Of a stretch of 33,290 nt of DNA, positions 22,952 through 31,558 are shown piece by piece. The stretch lies in the IMG/VR virus record IMGVR_UViG_3300003937_000012, positions 1 to 33,290 of that record; one strand, 5' to 3'. The notes beneath the pieces were generated by a model. That model saw nothing but the letters and a program-made list of their open reading frames with translations, ran no database searches and was not told where the DNA came from. Numbering within the stretch: position 1 is the first letter of the stretch; every line of letters starts with the position of its first letter. Origin of the DNA: a virus. The position numbers and the translations under genes are program-made.

Positions 22952-23827
22952 ATGGCAACACTAACAATTACATCAAACGGTTTACCTAATCCGGCGGCAT
23001 TTGGAAATGCTTTTGGAAATAATGTATTCACGCCCAACAACAATACAGTTCAAGCACAAACTTATAATTTTTCTATTAAGTATAGAGGCGGAGAAAACAC
23101 TACCAATGAACAAGCAACTGTTCCATTAACACCGATGGGGATTGCTAATAACGGAGTAGTATTATACAGTCCATCATGTGGTCCAACTATTGTACCTCCA
23201 GGATTAGATCCAACATCAGATGCAACTGGTCCAGGATTTGAATATAACGGTGTACAATTTAGATCAAACTACGGTGCAGATGATGCCGGTGGATGGCCTG
23301 AAACAAACGGACAATATCATTATAACTCTGCTATGTTTATGTTTTTACCAACAGGTTCAGCAGAAGCAAATGCGGCGTGGAGTACGGCAATGTTAACTGG
23401 TTCGACACCAACACCAACTTATTATACTGCAACTGATTTTAGTGGAGACAAGTTTAGACACACAGATGGACATAGTAAAATTATAGGTTATTGTTTTGAC
23501 GGCTATCCTATTTATGGACCATATGGTTATTCAGATCCAACAAATGTACTTTCGTCAGTAATTAGAATGACTAGCTCATATCAATATTATTCAACAGAAC
23601 CTACAGGACGTGGTTATACATACGCAGAAAAAGCCGCGGGTACTTTTATTAATGACCATGAATATCAAGTAAGTACTGGAACATTAGATCAGCATAACGG
23701 AAGATATTCGAAAACGCCTGACTATCCAAACGGTACGTGGGCATATCACTTATCAGTTGATGCAAGTTTACAGCCTGTTTATCCATATATCTTTGGAAAT
23801 TCTACTAAGGAACAACGAAGCATTTAG
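22952..23827 (+). CDS. YHYH-domain protein
   Basis: 291 aa. Carries the hallmarks of the YHYH domain: GQYHYNS (residues 120-126), GHSKIIGYCFDGYPIYGPYGY (173-193), LDQHNGRY (245-252), WAYHLSVD (263-270) and YPYIFG at the end. YHYH proteins occur in marine bacteria and in phages of the T4-like group; their biochemical role is not established to my knowledge, though the many conserved His, Tyr and Asp suggest a metal or carbohydrate site. The N-terminus (TSNGLPNPAAFGNAFGNN) has no signal peptide. GAGGA lies 6 nt before the ATG, and the gene is 10 nt behind a fibre gene, so it is probably a virion protein. Confidence 0.85.
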   Translation: MATLTITSNGLPNPAAFGNAFGNNVFTPNNNTVQAQTYNFSIKYRGGENTTNEQATVPLTPMGIANNGVVLYSPSCGPTIVPPGLDPTSDATGPGFEYNGVQFRSNYGADDAGGWPETNGQYHYNSAMFMFLPTGSAEANAAWSTAMLTGSTPTPTYYTATDFSGDKFRHTDGHSKIIGYCFDGYPIYGPYGYSDPTNVLSSVIRMTSSYQYYSTEPTGRGYTYAEKAAGTFINDHEYQVSTGTLDQHNGRYSKTPDYPNGTWAYHLSVDASLQPVYPYIFGNSTKEQRSI

Positions 23828-23854
23828 TACGCAGACCAACTATGCATTATATCC

Positions 23855-23862
23855 GATAAATA
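23855..23862 (+). promoter_or_regulatory. T4-like late promoter GATAAATA
   Basis: GATAAATA 25 nt before the ATG at 23888, with AAAGGGA between; located in one of the few intergenic gaps of the late block. Confidence 0.68.
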
Positions 23863-23887
23863 CTGTAAGTAAAGGGATATAAGCAAT

Positions 23888-26800
23888 ATGTTACCACAAT
23901 GGACTCAATTATCAGGATATACCCTAGCAACGCTAGAAGAAAGAGTAACGACCTCTTTAACGTTACCGTTAGCACCCTCAAGTGCTGATCTTGGGTCGTT
24001 ATTTGTACCCGATACTACAGCATTAAGTAGTGCACCTTTTCCTACATTAGAAAACACATCAGATTTAAGTATAACTAAAACTTGGTCGCAAGAGCCTAAC
24101 GGATATACATATCCTGTAGCTGTTAGAGTTCCATCTATTCCAGAATTATCAACTAAAAAAGTTCCAGCAGTTATCCTTTTACATGGAAGTGGAAGTAACG
24201 GTACTGATACTTTAGATTCATGGAAAAATTATTTAGGAGATCATATTATAATTGCTCCAACAGGATATTTAAATGAATGGAACATTGCAAATGAAACTTC
24301 TAAAGCACCTGATATGGAAATGCTTAGAGATTTAATTACTGCATTAAAAGGGTACAATAATGTTGACCAATCAAAAATAAAATTTATTGGAATTAGTAAT
24401 GGTGCTTCGTTAGTTAATAGAGCTTTTATTGAAATCGATGACACAGATATTCATTCATATGTAACTATTATGTCACAAATGTTTGATCCACAATATAGAA
24501 ATAATACATTTTATTTTCCGACAACACAAACGGGAGTAACAGCAAATGATTATAATACAGCGTCTGTACCATTTAGAGATAAAAGAATACTAACAATTCA
24601 CGGAGCTCTAGATACTACAGTTCCATACGCTGGCGGTACAGCTATGGGTGTAAACTTTTTATCTGCACAAGAATCTGCATTTGCATTAGCAAAGAGTCAA
24701 GGATATACGGGTAATATAATTCCAGATGGTAGTGGTGTATTTTATGGTACTAACGATACATATTATTATAGCTATTTAGGTGGACAGGTAACACATTATA
24801 AAACAGGTAATACACATACAGTAGAAACTTATCAACAAGAAATAGTACGTAGCTTTATGACGTATGTATATTCAACTGCTCCTGACATATATCTAACGCA
24901 AGGATCTTCAACAGTATTAGCTCTTAATACTAGTATTATAACTTTAATAAGTGGTACATTACCTCCTGGATTACGATTAGAAGATAATAAACTAATAGGA
25001 ACACCATTTGAAGTACAACGTAGTACAGAATACGAATTTGTATTACGTGCTACAAATAGTACAGGTATTCAAGATAGAACATTTAAAATTATAATTAATG
25101 GCCCAGATGTTCCAACATGGACAACTCCAGAAGGTAAATTAAAAATTGGAAAGAATAATGCGTTTTATATCATTGATAGTAGCATTGTTGATTTTCAACT
25201 TGAAGCAATTGATCCTGACTTGCCAGCTGGTGATAACTTAGAATTTTATATTGCAGACGGAGATGGTACATTACCACCAGGTATTAGATTAACAAGTACA
25301 GGAAGACTAATAGGAATTGTTGATCCTATTTTAGCATTAGATTTAAGGTCTGGTAGTGGGTTTTATGATACTACACAATTTGACGGATATCCTTTCGACT
25401 TTGGTTTAAAAAGTGCTAATGGTTATGAAAGTTATTATTACGATACACAGGGATATGATACAGCTATTGAAACACGAAGTCCTAAAAAACTTAATAGATT
25501 TTTTGAATTTGAAGTAAGTGTTAGCGATGGCGATACTATTACTAAAAGAAAATTTGTAATCTTTTTAGTTGGCGACGATTTCCTACGTGCTGATAATACT
25601 ATTATGCAAATTGGTACAGGAATATTTACAGCTGATAATACATTCCTTAGAACTCCAGTTTGGTTAACCCCAGCTGACATTGGTTATAAACGTGCAAATA
25701 ATTATGTAACTATTTTCTTAGATGTATTTGACCCAAATACTATTATTGGTGCTTTAACATACGAATTACAACAATATAACGATGATGGTTCTGCTAGTGT
25801 ATTGCCTCCAGGAATGACATTAGATCCTATAACAGGAGAAATTGCAGGACGAGTTCCATATCAACCAGCAGTTACAAAAGAATATAAATTTACACTTAAA
25901 GCAAGACGCTTTACCGGTTCAAATGTTTTACTGGCTGAAAAGGCAAAAACATTTACAGTTAAAATCTTAGGTGAAGTAGAAAGTAGTATAGAATGGTCAA
26001 CTGCTCCTAGTTTAGGATCAATTAATGCTAATTTTGTTAGTACATTTAGTGTTACTGCAAAACTACTAGACCAATCAATAGTTAGTAAAGTATTATACAG
26101 ACTTACTAGCGGTACATTGCCTCCAGGATTAACTTTAAATTATAATGGTGAACTTATCGGAAAAGTTAATCAATTTAAAATGACAAATACTACTACAGGA
26201 TTAATTACTTATGGATTGTCAACTATTGATAAAAACTTATTTTCATTAGATGGATCTACAACTACTATAGATAGAAAATTTAAATTTACAATTGAGGCAC
26301 GTGATCGTTTTGGATTTAGTGCAGTTTCAAGAGAATTTGATATTACAGTTAAAGATCCAGATAATATAACGTATAGTAATTTATTTGTTAAACCTTTCTT
26401 AAAACAAGCACAGCGAACACTTTATAGTAACTTTATAGGTGATCCAAATATATTTACACCAGCAAGTATTTATAGACCTAATGATCCAGAGTTTGGATTA
26501 CAAAAAAATATTAAAATGCTAATATATGCTGGAATTGAAACTAAAGATATTAGAGAATATGTTGCAAGATCAAGAATGGGGCATAGTAGAAAAAGATTTA
26601 AACTTGGAAATCTTAAAACAGCAGTAGCTAAAAAGACAGGGACAAATGATATTGAATATGAAGTAATTTACGTAGAAGTACATGACCCATATGATATAAA
26701 TGAAAAAATGTTTGATCGTGAAACGTTTGATAAAGTATATGAAGATCGTCCTAAGACTGTCAGAGCAAAACATATTATTACTAATTCAGAAAAAATTACA

Positions 26801-27427
26801 GTTGATAGTGTTGAGTTTGAAACAATGGATGATGTTACTAAAGAAGGAGCCGGTGTAGCAGTATTTGAAATACTAAATTCTCAAGGACAACGAATCCAAG
26901 TTGTAGCACTAGGTAACGATCTTGAAGTTATTACTAGAACCGGAACAGTCATTTATGATGCAAACGGGGTTATTCAGGTAGAACTAAAAAATGGTAATAC
27001 TATAAGTGCCCAAAAAATTGCTACAACTACAAGTGATCCGTTTAGATGGAGACCTAAAAATACACCAATTAAAGTTGACAGTAATGCTGTTAAAATTAGT
27101 GATAATAATGATCAAACTCGGTATATTAATAATATTACAAATATGCGAAATCAGTTATCATCGATTGGAAAGACTGAAGGGAATTTTCTTCCATTATGGA
27201 TGGCTACTGCCCAAACTAATGCAGTACAGGAATTAGGTTTTGTTACAGCTATACCATTATGCTACTGTAAAGCAGGTACTAGTGCTAAAGTATTACTAAA
27301 TATCACTACTAACGGGTTCAATTTTAAGGTATTAGACTTTGAGATTGATAGATACATAATAGATACTACTACAGATAACAGCGCCGAGCAGTATATTCCG
27401 TTCGGTAACTATGCCTTTAATGTTTAA
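23888..27427 (+). CDS. Structural protein with embedded alpha/beta-hydrolase (esterase/depolymerase-like) and Ig-like repeats
   Basis: 1179 aa. Residues about 1-30 are a short structural start (WTQLSGYTLATLEERV). Residues about 70-330 form an alpha/beta-hydrolase of the LpqC/PHB-depolymerase/feruloyl-esterase type: oxyanion loop LLHGSGSNG (97-105), nucleophile elbow GISNGAS (S170), acid in HGALDTTVP (D242), and His in GNTHTVETY (H310). Then come four putative Ig (He_PIG-like) repeats with LPPG-x-x-L...G motifs at residues 358, 462, 639 and 744. The C-terminal 350 residues (KPFLKQAQRTLYSNF, YVARSRMGHSRKRF, FLPLWM) resemble the C-terminal parts of large structural proteins of marine T4-like phages, from memory. 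No signal peptide is visible. The hydrolase may cleave ester bonds in host surface polymer or O-acetyl groups; substrate unknown. It has its own late promoter. Confidence 0.85.
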   Translation: MLPQWTQLSGYTLATLEERVTTSLTLPLAPSSADLGSLFVPDTTALSSAPFPTLENTSDLSITKTWSQEPNGYTYPVAVRVPSIPELSTKKVPAVILLHGSGSNGTDTLDSWKNYLGDHIIIAPTGYLNEWNIANETSKAPDMEMLRDLITALKGYNNVDQSKIKFIGISNGASLVNRAFIEIDDTDIHSYVTIMSQMFDPQYRNNTFYFPTTQTGVTANDYNTASVPFRDKRILTIHGALDTTVPYAGGTAMGVNFLSAQESAFALAKSQGYTGNIIPDGSGVFYGTNDTYYYSYLGGQVTHYKTGNTHTVETYQQEIVRSFMTYVYSTAPDIYLTQGSSTVLALNTSIITLISGTLPPGLRLEDNKLIGTPFEVQRSTEYEFVLRATNSTGIQDRTFKIIINGPDVPTWTTPEGKLKIGKNNAFYIIDSSIVDFQLEAIDPDLPAGDNLEFYIADGDGTLPPGIRLTSTGRLIGIVDPILALDLRSGSGFYDTTQFDGYPFDFGLKSANGYESYYYDTQGYDTAIETRSPKKLNRFFEFEVSVSDGDTITKRKFVIFLVGDDFLRADNTIMQIGTGIFTADNTFLRTPVWLTPADIGYKRANNYVTIFLDVFDPNTIIGALTYELQQYNDDGSASVLPPGMTLDPITGEIAGRVPYQPAVTKEYKFTLKARRFTGSNVLLAEKAKTFTVKILGEVESSIEWSTAPSLGSINANFVSTFSVTAKLLDQSIVSKVLYRLTSGTLPPGLTLNYNGELIGKVNQFKMTNTTTGLITYGLSTIDKNLFSLDGSTTTIDRKFKFTIEARDRFGFSAVSREFDITVKDPDNITYSNLFVKPFLKQAQRTLYSNFIGDPNIFTPASIYRPNDPEFGLQKNIKMLIYAGIETKDIREYVARSRMGHSRKRFKLGNLKTAVAKKTGTNDIEYEVIYVEVHDPYDINEKMFDRETFDKVYEDRPKTVRAKHIITNSEKITVDSVEFETMDDVTKEGAGVAVFEILNSQGQRIQVVALGNDLEVITRTGTVIYDANGVIQVELKNGNTISAQKIATTTSDPFRWRPKNTPIKVDSNAVKISDNNDQTRYINNITNMRNQLSSIGKTEGNFLPLWMATAQTNAVQELGFVTAIPLCYCKAGTSAKVLLNITTNGFNFKVLDFEIDRYIIDTTTDNSAEQYIPFGNYAFNV

Positions 27428-27431
27428 AGGC

Positions 27432-27439
27432 GATAAATA
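27432..27439 (+). promoter_or_regulatory. T4-like late promoter GATAAATA
   Basis: GATAAATA 22 nt before the ATG at 27462, with GAGGA in between. Confidence 0.68.
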
Positions 27440-27461
27440 TACATACTAGAGAGGAATAATA

Positions 27462-28028
27462 ATGGCCAGTAATATTGACAACACAAGCATTGACTCTACA
27501 TATCCTATTGCAGGACAGGATAATGATAGTCAAGGATTTCGTAATAATTTTAGCACAATAAAGAACAACTTTACTGCGGCTAAAAGTGAGATTGAAACTC
27601 TACAAACAAGTACGGCTAAACTTAATGCAAATAATGACTTTCTAGGAAACGAAGTTACAGGTGCTAATTTAACAGCTAATACAGAAAAAGTATATGCTGG
27701 TGGAACAGTAGTTGCTCCCCAAAATATTAGTTTTACAAATGGTAATTATCAAACATTTACAATTGGTGGTAATATTACACTAACTTTTACAGATTGGCCA
27801 GATACAGGCAAAGTTGGTAAAATTAGATTAATGTTGTTAGATACGCTAGGTGATAGTACTGCTCGAACAGTTACATGGGCTACTGCTGGTGGCGGAGTAA
27901 TTAAGTATGATGCTAGTTTTCCTTCACCGTTTGTTGTAGGAAGTAATGTAAATCCTATGGTGCTTGATTTTTGGACTACTGACGGCGGCACTACAGTATA
28001 TGGTCATTACGTTAGTACTTTTACTTGA
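27462..28028 (+). CDS. Small virion structural protein with related docking module
   Basis: 188 aa. The N-terminus (DSTYPIAGQDNDSQGFRNNF, then STIKNNFTAAKSEIETL) follows the same plan as the NINIG module of three other genes: a Gly/Asp/Asn loop, an amphipathic helix with xFRxNFxTIKNNF, then a coiled-coil-like stretch. The rest is beta-rich (NGNYQTFTIGGNITLTFTDW, WATAGGGVIKYD) and ends YGHYVSTFT. Short proteins of this kind are found near baseplate and fibre genes in marine T4-like phages. Probably a baseplate-peripheral or fibre-base protein. It closes the late structural block. Confidence 0.68.
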   Translation: MASNIDNTSIDSTYPIAGQDNDSQGFRNNFSTIKNNFTAAKSEIETLQTSTAKLNANNDFLGNEVTGANLTANTEKVYAGGTVVAPQNISFTNGNYQTFTIGGNITLTFTDWPDTGKVGKIRLMLLDTLGDSTARTVTWATAGGGVIKYDASFPSPFVVGSNVNPMVLDFWTTDGGTTVYGHYVSTFT

Positions 28029-28038
28029 TAGGTAATAA

Positions 28039-28266
28039 ATGAATCATCCATTTGCAGATAATTTGTCACAGAAATCTGATTTAGAAATTGATGAAGCACT
28101 TTCCGAATTAACAAAGAAATTTTTTCAAACTAGAAACCCCGAAGCTCAAAATCAAATATCATTATTGATCGACACTTATAAATTAGAACTTAGTGAACGC
28201 CAAGTTAAAGCAAGATTGGACGATTCGAACAATAAAGATCTTGACAATCTAATTAATATCAGTTAA
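28039..28266 (+). CDS. Conserved small phage protein, unknown
   Basis: 75 aa. All-helical composition: MNHPFADNLSQKSDLEIDEAL, then a central KKFFQTRNPEAQNQ and LLIDTYKLELSERQ. The overall sequence is familiar from T4-like marine phages, where it sits near structural genes, but I know of no function. It follows the 188-aa structural gene by 10 nt with GGTAAT as a weak site, so it is probably in the same late transcript. Confidence 0.6.
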   Translation: MNHPFADNLSQKSDLEIDEALSELTKKFFQTRNPEAQNQISLLIDTYKLELSERQVKARLDDSNNKDLDNLINIS

Positions 28267-28275
28267 AATATATAA

Positions 28276-28800
28276 ATGCTTATGAAAACAGACTCCCTAG
28301 GAATACCACGATTCTCAAACAAAGACCTTATTGATATGATCTATACAGGTCATGCTGAAAAGTGTTATGTAGTATTGTGCGATCCTAGTGACGATATAGA
28401 CCAATTTAATAAAGTATCGCAAGAACAAGGTCTTCCTACTCTTACAAAGTATATTCCAATAGATGTAGAACAAAAAGATTTTGATGAAGCATTACAATCA
28501 GACTGGTTTATGCCTGAAAAATATAAAAAATTAGATATCTATAATTATATTTTAGATAAATGTCCAGACGAGCCAAAAGAAATGGCAAGAGTTTGTGAAG
28601 AAATGCATGAGTATGAAAAAAGAGGATTATTCAATTTATTAAGATTTCTTGTATATTTGATAGATGTTATGAGAGAAAATAACATGGTATGGGGTGTAGG
28701 ACGTGGATCTAGTGTAGCAAGTTATGTATTATACTTGATTGGTGTGCATAAGATTAACTCGATCCAGTATCAGCTATCCTGGCAAGAGTTCATGAGATAA
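28276..28800 (+). CDS. Orphan fragment resembling the palm region of C-family DNA polymerases (DnaE-like)
   Basis: 174 aa. The last about 40 residues, WGVGRGSSVASYVLYLIG followed by INSIQYQLSWQEFMR, strongly resemble the RGS-type motif of bacterial DNA polymerase III alpha (GRGSaagSlvayll-I) and the start of the segment that leads to the catalytic PD-x-DxD. The protein ends just before those aspartates would come, so it lacks the full active site. The N-terminal part (MIYTGHAEKCYVVLCDPSDD) is not obviously polymerase-like. An accessory role in replication, nucleotide or DNA-end binding, or an adopted new function are all possible. Start: ATG 28276 (a second ATG at 28282), no clear Shine-Dalgarno site. 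There is no sign that the next gene continues the polymerase domain. Confidence 0.65.
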   Translation: MLMKTDSLGIPRFSNKDLIDMIYTGHAEKCYVVLCDPSDDIDQFNKVSQEQGLPTLTKYIPIDVEQKDFDEALQSDWFMPEKYKKLDIYNYILDKCPDEPKEMARVCEEMHEYEKRGLFNLLRFLVYLIDVMRENNMVWGVGRGSSVASYVLYLIGVHKINSIQYQLSWQEFMR

Positions 28801-28803
28801 ATA
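28796..28803 (+). promoter_or_regulatory. T4-like late promoter GATAAATA
   Basis: GATAAATA overlapping the stop codon of the DnaE-like gene, 22 nt before the ATG at 28826, with AGGAG between. Confidence 0.66.
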
Positions 28804-28825
28804 CGTACATAATAGGAGAAGTATA

Positions 28826-29227
28826 ATGGCAAATAGTCAAACAGGTCGCAAACAACACGTATCAATGCAAGGTAAAGTTGTTGATATGGATTTATTGCGT
28901 CAAAAAAATGAATTAACACCAGCAGTAGGTAATGTTCGTGTTAATGCTCGCGGCGATGAATTAGGCCCGGGCGGCAAGATTGTTAAAAAACGTGAAGAAG
29001 TTATGGGTGATTATTATAGAGACCATCCACAAGCGGTTCCAAATGAAGAAGCTGGTGTCGGTGTTGCAGAAATGCAAAAAGAACCAACAGTAGTACCTAA
29101 AAAAGTTTCAAAGCCTAAAAAGGCAGAACCTAAGGTTGCACCTAAGGTAGAAGCTAAGGTTGAAGAAGCAAAAGATGAGGATTGGCTTGAAGATAGCGAT
29201 GGTAACTTTGTGAAAAAGGGTGACTAA
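28826..29227 (+). CDS. Conserved phage protein with disordered Lys/Pro/Ala tail
   Basis: 133 aa. The N-terminal half (MANSQTGRKQHVSMQGKVVD, then LTPAVGNVRVNARGDELGPGGKI) is compact and looks conserved; the C-terminal half is a low-complexity run of Lys, Pro, Ala, Val and Glu ending in an acidic tail EDWLEDSDGNFVKKGD. It resembles proteins encoded near structural or assembly genes in T4-like marine phages, with no known role. The late promoter and an AGGAG site point to late expression, and the co-chaperonin gene follows 3 nt later. Confidence 0.62.
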   Translation: MANSQTGRKQHVSMQGKVVDMDLLRQKNELTPAVGNVRVNARGDELGPGGKIVKKREEVMGDYYRDHPQAVPNEEAGVGVAEMQKEPTVVPKKVSKPKKAEPKVAPKVEAKVEEAKDEDWLEDSDGNFVKKGD

Positions 29228-29230
29228 CAA

Positions 29231-29635
29231 ATGGATCCAAACAACTACGATATGGCCTCCCAACTTGGCGGGCCAAGTAAGTCTATTGCAGTTTTTAAAG
29301 GTAATATAAGACCGTTACATGATCGAGTTATTGTTCAAGAAATGAACTTTGGTGAGATGAAAACTAAAGCTGGACTTATTATTATGTCAGATGATGGTAA
29401 AAATCATGGCATTAAGCCTAGATGGGGTAAGATTTATGCTATAGGGCATGAAAATAAAGAAGAGTATAAAGTAGGTGACTGGCTTCTTATAGAACACGGA
29501 AGGTGGACTAGAGGGTACAATGTTGAGTTACCTAATGAAGATGAAGTTGTTATTCTGCGTACTGTAGATACCGATGGTATTTTAGCGTGGCAACATGAAG
29601 AACCCGATTCAGGATGGATTGGGGATATAACATAA
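29231..29635 (+). CDS. GroES-like co-chaperonin (gp31-type)
   Basis: 134 aa. The GroES signature IRPLHDRVIVQ (residues 26-36) is followed by a mobile-loop region (EMKTKAGLIIMSDDGKNHG), then RWGKIYAIGHEN and YKVGDWLLIEHG, as in GroES. T4 gp31 replaces GroES on the host GroEL so that the major capsid protein can fold; the same role is likely here. It is longer than GroES (about 97 aa) because of an N-terminal extension of about 24 residues and a C-terminal tail ending DSGWIGDIT. An AAGGG site lies upstream. The gene follows a late gene directly, which fits need during capsid assembly. Confidence 0.85.
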   Translation: MDPNNYDMASQLGGPSKSIAVFKGNIRPLHDRVIVQEMNFGEMKTKAGLIIMSDDGKNHGIKPRWGKIYAIGHENKEEYKVGDWLLIEHGRWTRGYNVELPNEDEVVILRTVDTDGILAWQHEEPDSGWIGDIT

Positions 29636-29657
29636 ATTAGTTACTAAGGAGGTTAAG

Positions 29658-30065
29658 TTGGACATTGACTTAAAGCGGTATGAAGAATTTGTAGAAAAAG
29701 TTACGTCAGTTGAAAGTAATGTTTCTGGAGCATTCTTCGGAAGAGTGCAAGAACTAGAACAAACAGCAGGTGTTAATATTCCATTATTATTAACAGCATC
29801 AATTGGCTTATCAAGTGAAGGAGGTGAGTTTAGTGAAATTGTTAAAAAATGTTTGTTTCAAGGTAAACCGCTTGACGATGAAACTGTATTTCATCTTAAA
29901 CGAGAATTGGGTGATATTATGTGGTACTGGACTAATGCTTGTAGGTCTCTTGGCCTTGATCCTAATTCAGTAATTGCAGAAAATGTTAAGAAATTAAAAG
30001 ACAGATATCCAGGAGGAGAATTTGACGTCTATCACTCAGAAAATAGGAAGTCCGGCGACTTATAA
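29658..30065 (+). CDS. MazG-like nucleotide pyrophosphohydrolase
   Basis: 135 aa from a TTG start with AAGGAGG five bases upstream. The MazG/dUTPase-like metal-binding residues are visible: E54-x2-E57 in SSEGGEFSE, and E83-x2-D86 in RELGDIMWYW, followed by the family ending AENVKKLKDRYPGG. Members cleave NTPs or dNTPs to monophosphates. MazG genes are common in marine phages, where nucleotide recycling or alteration of stress signalling has been proposed. The end overlaps the next gene by 44 nt in another frame. Confidence 0.85.
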   Translation: MDIDLKRYEEFVEKVTSVESNVSGAFFGRVQELEQTAGVNIPLLLTASIGLSSEGGEFSEIVKKCLFQGKPLDDETVFHLKRELGDIMWYWTNACRSLGLDPNSVIAENVKKLKDRYPGGEFDVYHSENRKSGDL

Positions 30066-30903
30066 TATAGCTCAAGACATATATGTTTTAGACGATATTG
30101 TTCCAAGTTGGTTGCACAAAGAAGCAGTAAAAACTATTCCACATCTTGCATTAGGATTTGGCCACAGAGGTCTTGGTCCATATCAAGGATATCAATTTTG
30201 GAGTGACCAATGGGGAGATACTGATGCTAATAAAGACTTAGACGAAGCTCCTTGGGAATTAACAGCTATATGGAAAGTACTAAACGAAAATAGAAAAAGA
30301 ATTTCTTCAGCTGTTGGAAATATTCAATTAAATCAAATACAAGTAAATTTAACAACTAAAAAACATGCCGGTGGGTTACACGTTGATATTCAAGAAGACG
30401 CACCTGCATATACAATGGTCTATATGTTACAAGGTGATAGTGGTATGGATTTTTGGTCTAATAATCCTGAACATTTAAATCCTAAAATAGCAGAATTATC
30501 AGATGGAGTAACTAAAGGTACAGTTACAGAAGCTGAAGTACACGCTGAAATAGAAAAAACAAGAGAGATAGCATACAAAAATAATAGTTTACGGACAAAA
30601 GACGGAACTTGGTATGCTGATGACTTTGCTAATCATCCAGGTAAAATGGATTCTTTTAAATGTCATACAGTTGATTGGAAAGATGGACGTATGGTTATAT
30701 TCCCTAGCAAGTTTATCCATCAAGGGTTACCAGTAAAAGATATAAGCCCACGTGTAACTATAGGGTTTATTTTTAGTGGTGAAGCTACACCATTTGCAAG
30801 ACACCGTAAGATTATTCATTCTATTTTTAATCAAGATAATATAGATAATTGGGGTGTATCAACACAACCTGAATGGGGCGGCACGACTGTAGATATGGAA
30901 TGA
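30022..30903 (+). CDS. Putative 2OG-Fe(II) oxygenase (HxD...H type) with insertion
   Basis: 293 aa from TTG 30022, chosen because AGGAGG lies five bases upstream inside the mazG-like gene. A classical HxD...H facial triad is visible: H120-V-D122 in GGLHVDIQ, H233 in FPSKFIHQG, and R244 in ISPRVTIGF as the 2-oxoglutarate anchor. Other marks are LGFGHRGLG (44-52), IQVNLTT (106-112) and YMLQGDSGMDFWS. Compared with the tandem paralogue at 30900, about 65 extra residues (148-215), rich in charge, lie between the two halves of the site. Substrate unknown. The stop overlaps the next start (ATGA). Confidence 0.78.
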   Translation: MTSITQKIGSPATYNIAQDIYVLDDIVPSWLHKEAVKTIPHLALGFGHRGLGPYQGYQFWSDQWGDTDANKDLDEAPWELTAIWKVLNENRKRISSAVGNIQLNQIQVNLTTKKHAGGLHVDIQEDAPAYTMVYMLQGDSGMDFWSNNPEHLNPKIAELSDGVTKGTVTEAEVHAEIEKTREIAYKNNSLRTKDGTWYADDFANHPGKMDSFKCHTVDWKDGRMVIFPSKFIHQGLPVKDISPRVTIGFIFSGEATPFARHRKIIHSIFNQDNIDNWGVSTQPEWGGTTVDME

Positions 30904-31505
30904 TAGATAAAGATAACATTATAGTGCTTGATGAGTTAATACCGGATTGGTTGGCAGATCAAATTGAAGCTGTAATACCTCACATGCCTTTAAGATTTGG
31001 ACATCGAGGATTAGGGTATGATGAAGGTTATAATACCTTTAGTGAACAATGGACACGAGATGTACAACACGGTGCTACTATTAGTCATACAAATTTTTTA
31101 GCTGATATGCCTTGGGAACTTAAAGCACTTTGGACTGTAGTTCATCACAAAAAAGTAAAACTTTTTAAAAACACTCAAGACGATTTACAGTTAAATCAAG
31201 TACAAATTAATTTAACTACAGAAGAACATTATGGCGGACTACATACTGATGCTCCTGAGGATTCAGTTCAAATGACCACGCCCGGATGGATTCCCTCACA
31301 CACTATGGTATACTTTTTACAAGGTGATACTGGTATGGAATTTTGGTCAGATCGTAACGATGGTCCAACCCATATAGTTGATTGGAAGAAAGGTCGATGT
31401 GTAGTATTTCCAAGTAGCTACCTTCATAAAGGATTACCACCTAAAGACATAAGCCCACGAGCTACAATTGGATTTATATTTAATGGATTACCTCCGCAAA
31501 AATAA
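30900..31505 (+). CDS. Putative 2OG-Fe(II) oxygenase (HxD...H type), paralogue
   Basis: 201 aa from ATG 30900, which forms an ATGA overlap with the previous stop; an upstream ATG at 30873 would add nine residues that do not align with the paralogue. The triad is H115-T-D117 (GGLHTDAP), H176 (PSSYLHKG) and R187 (ISPRATIGF). It shares RFGHRGLG, LNQVQINLTT, YFLQGDTGMEFWS and PPKDISPR with its neighbour, so the pair arose by tandem duplication. The gene ends just before the sigma70 promoter of the denV operon. Confidence 0.78.
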   Translation: MIDKDNIIVLDELIPDWLADQIEAVIPHMPLRFGHRGLGYDEGYNTFSEQWTRDVQHGATISHTNFLADMPWELKALWTVVHHKKVKLFKNTQDDLQLNQVQINLTTEEHYGGLHTDAPEDSVQMTTPGWIPSHTMVYFLQGDTGMEFWSDRNDGPTHIVDWKKGRCVVFPSSYLHKGLPPKDISPRATIGFIFNGLPPQK

Positions 31506-31508
31506 TAC

Positions 31509-31537
31509 TTGACTTATCTTACATTTTAGTCTATAAT
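31509..31537 (+). promoter_or_regulatory. Sigma70-type promoter, TTGACT-N17-TATAAT
   Basis: TTGACT at 31509-31514 and TATAAT at 31532-31537 with a 17-nt spacer. The predicted transcript begins near 31544, directly before AAGGAG and the GTG start at 31559. It should drive the small membrane protein, denV and the clamp loader as an early operon. Confidence 0.85.
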
Positions 31538-31558
31538 ATACTAAAATAAGGAGAGTAT

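Noticed and set aside
28271-28278. Late promoter TATAAATG overlapping the start of the DnaE-like gene
   Set aside because: The last base deviates and the motif overlaps the start codon, so it could not serve that gene from ATG 28276.
30873-30899. ATG 30873 as start of the last 2OG oxygenase gene
   Set aside because: The nine extra residues do not align with the tandem paralogue, and ATG 30900 gives the usual ATGA stop-start overlap.
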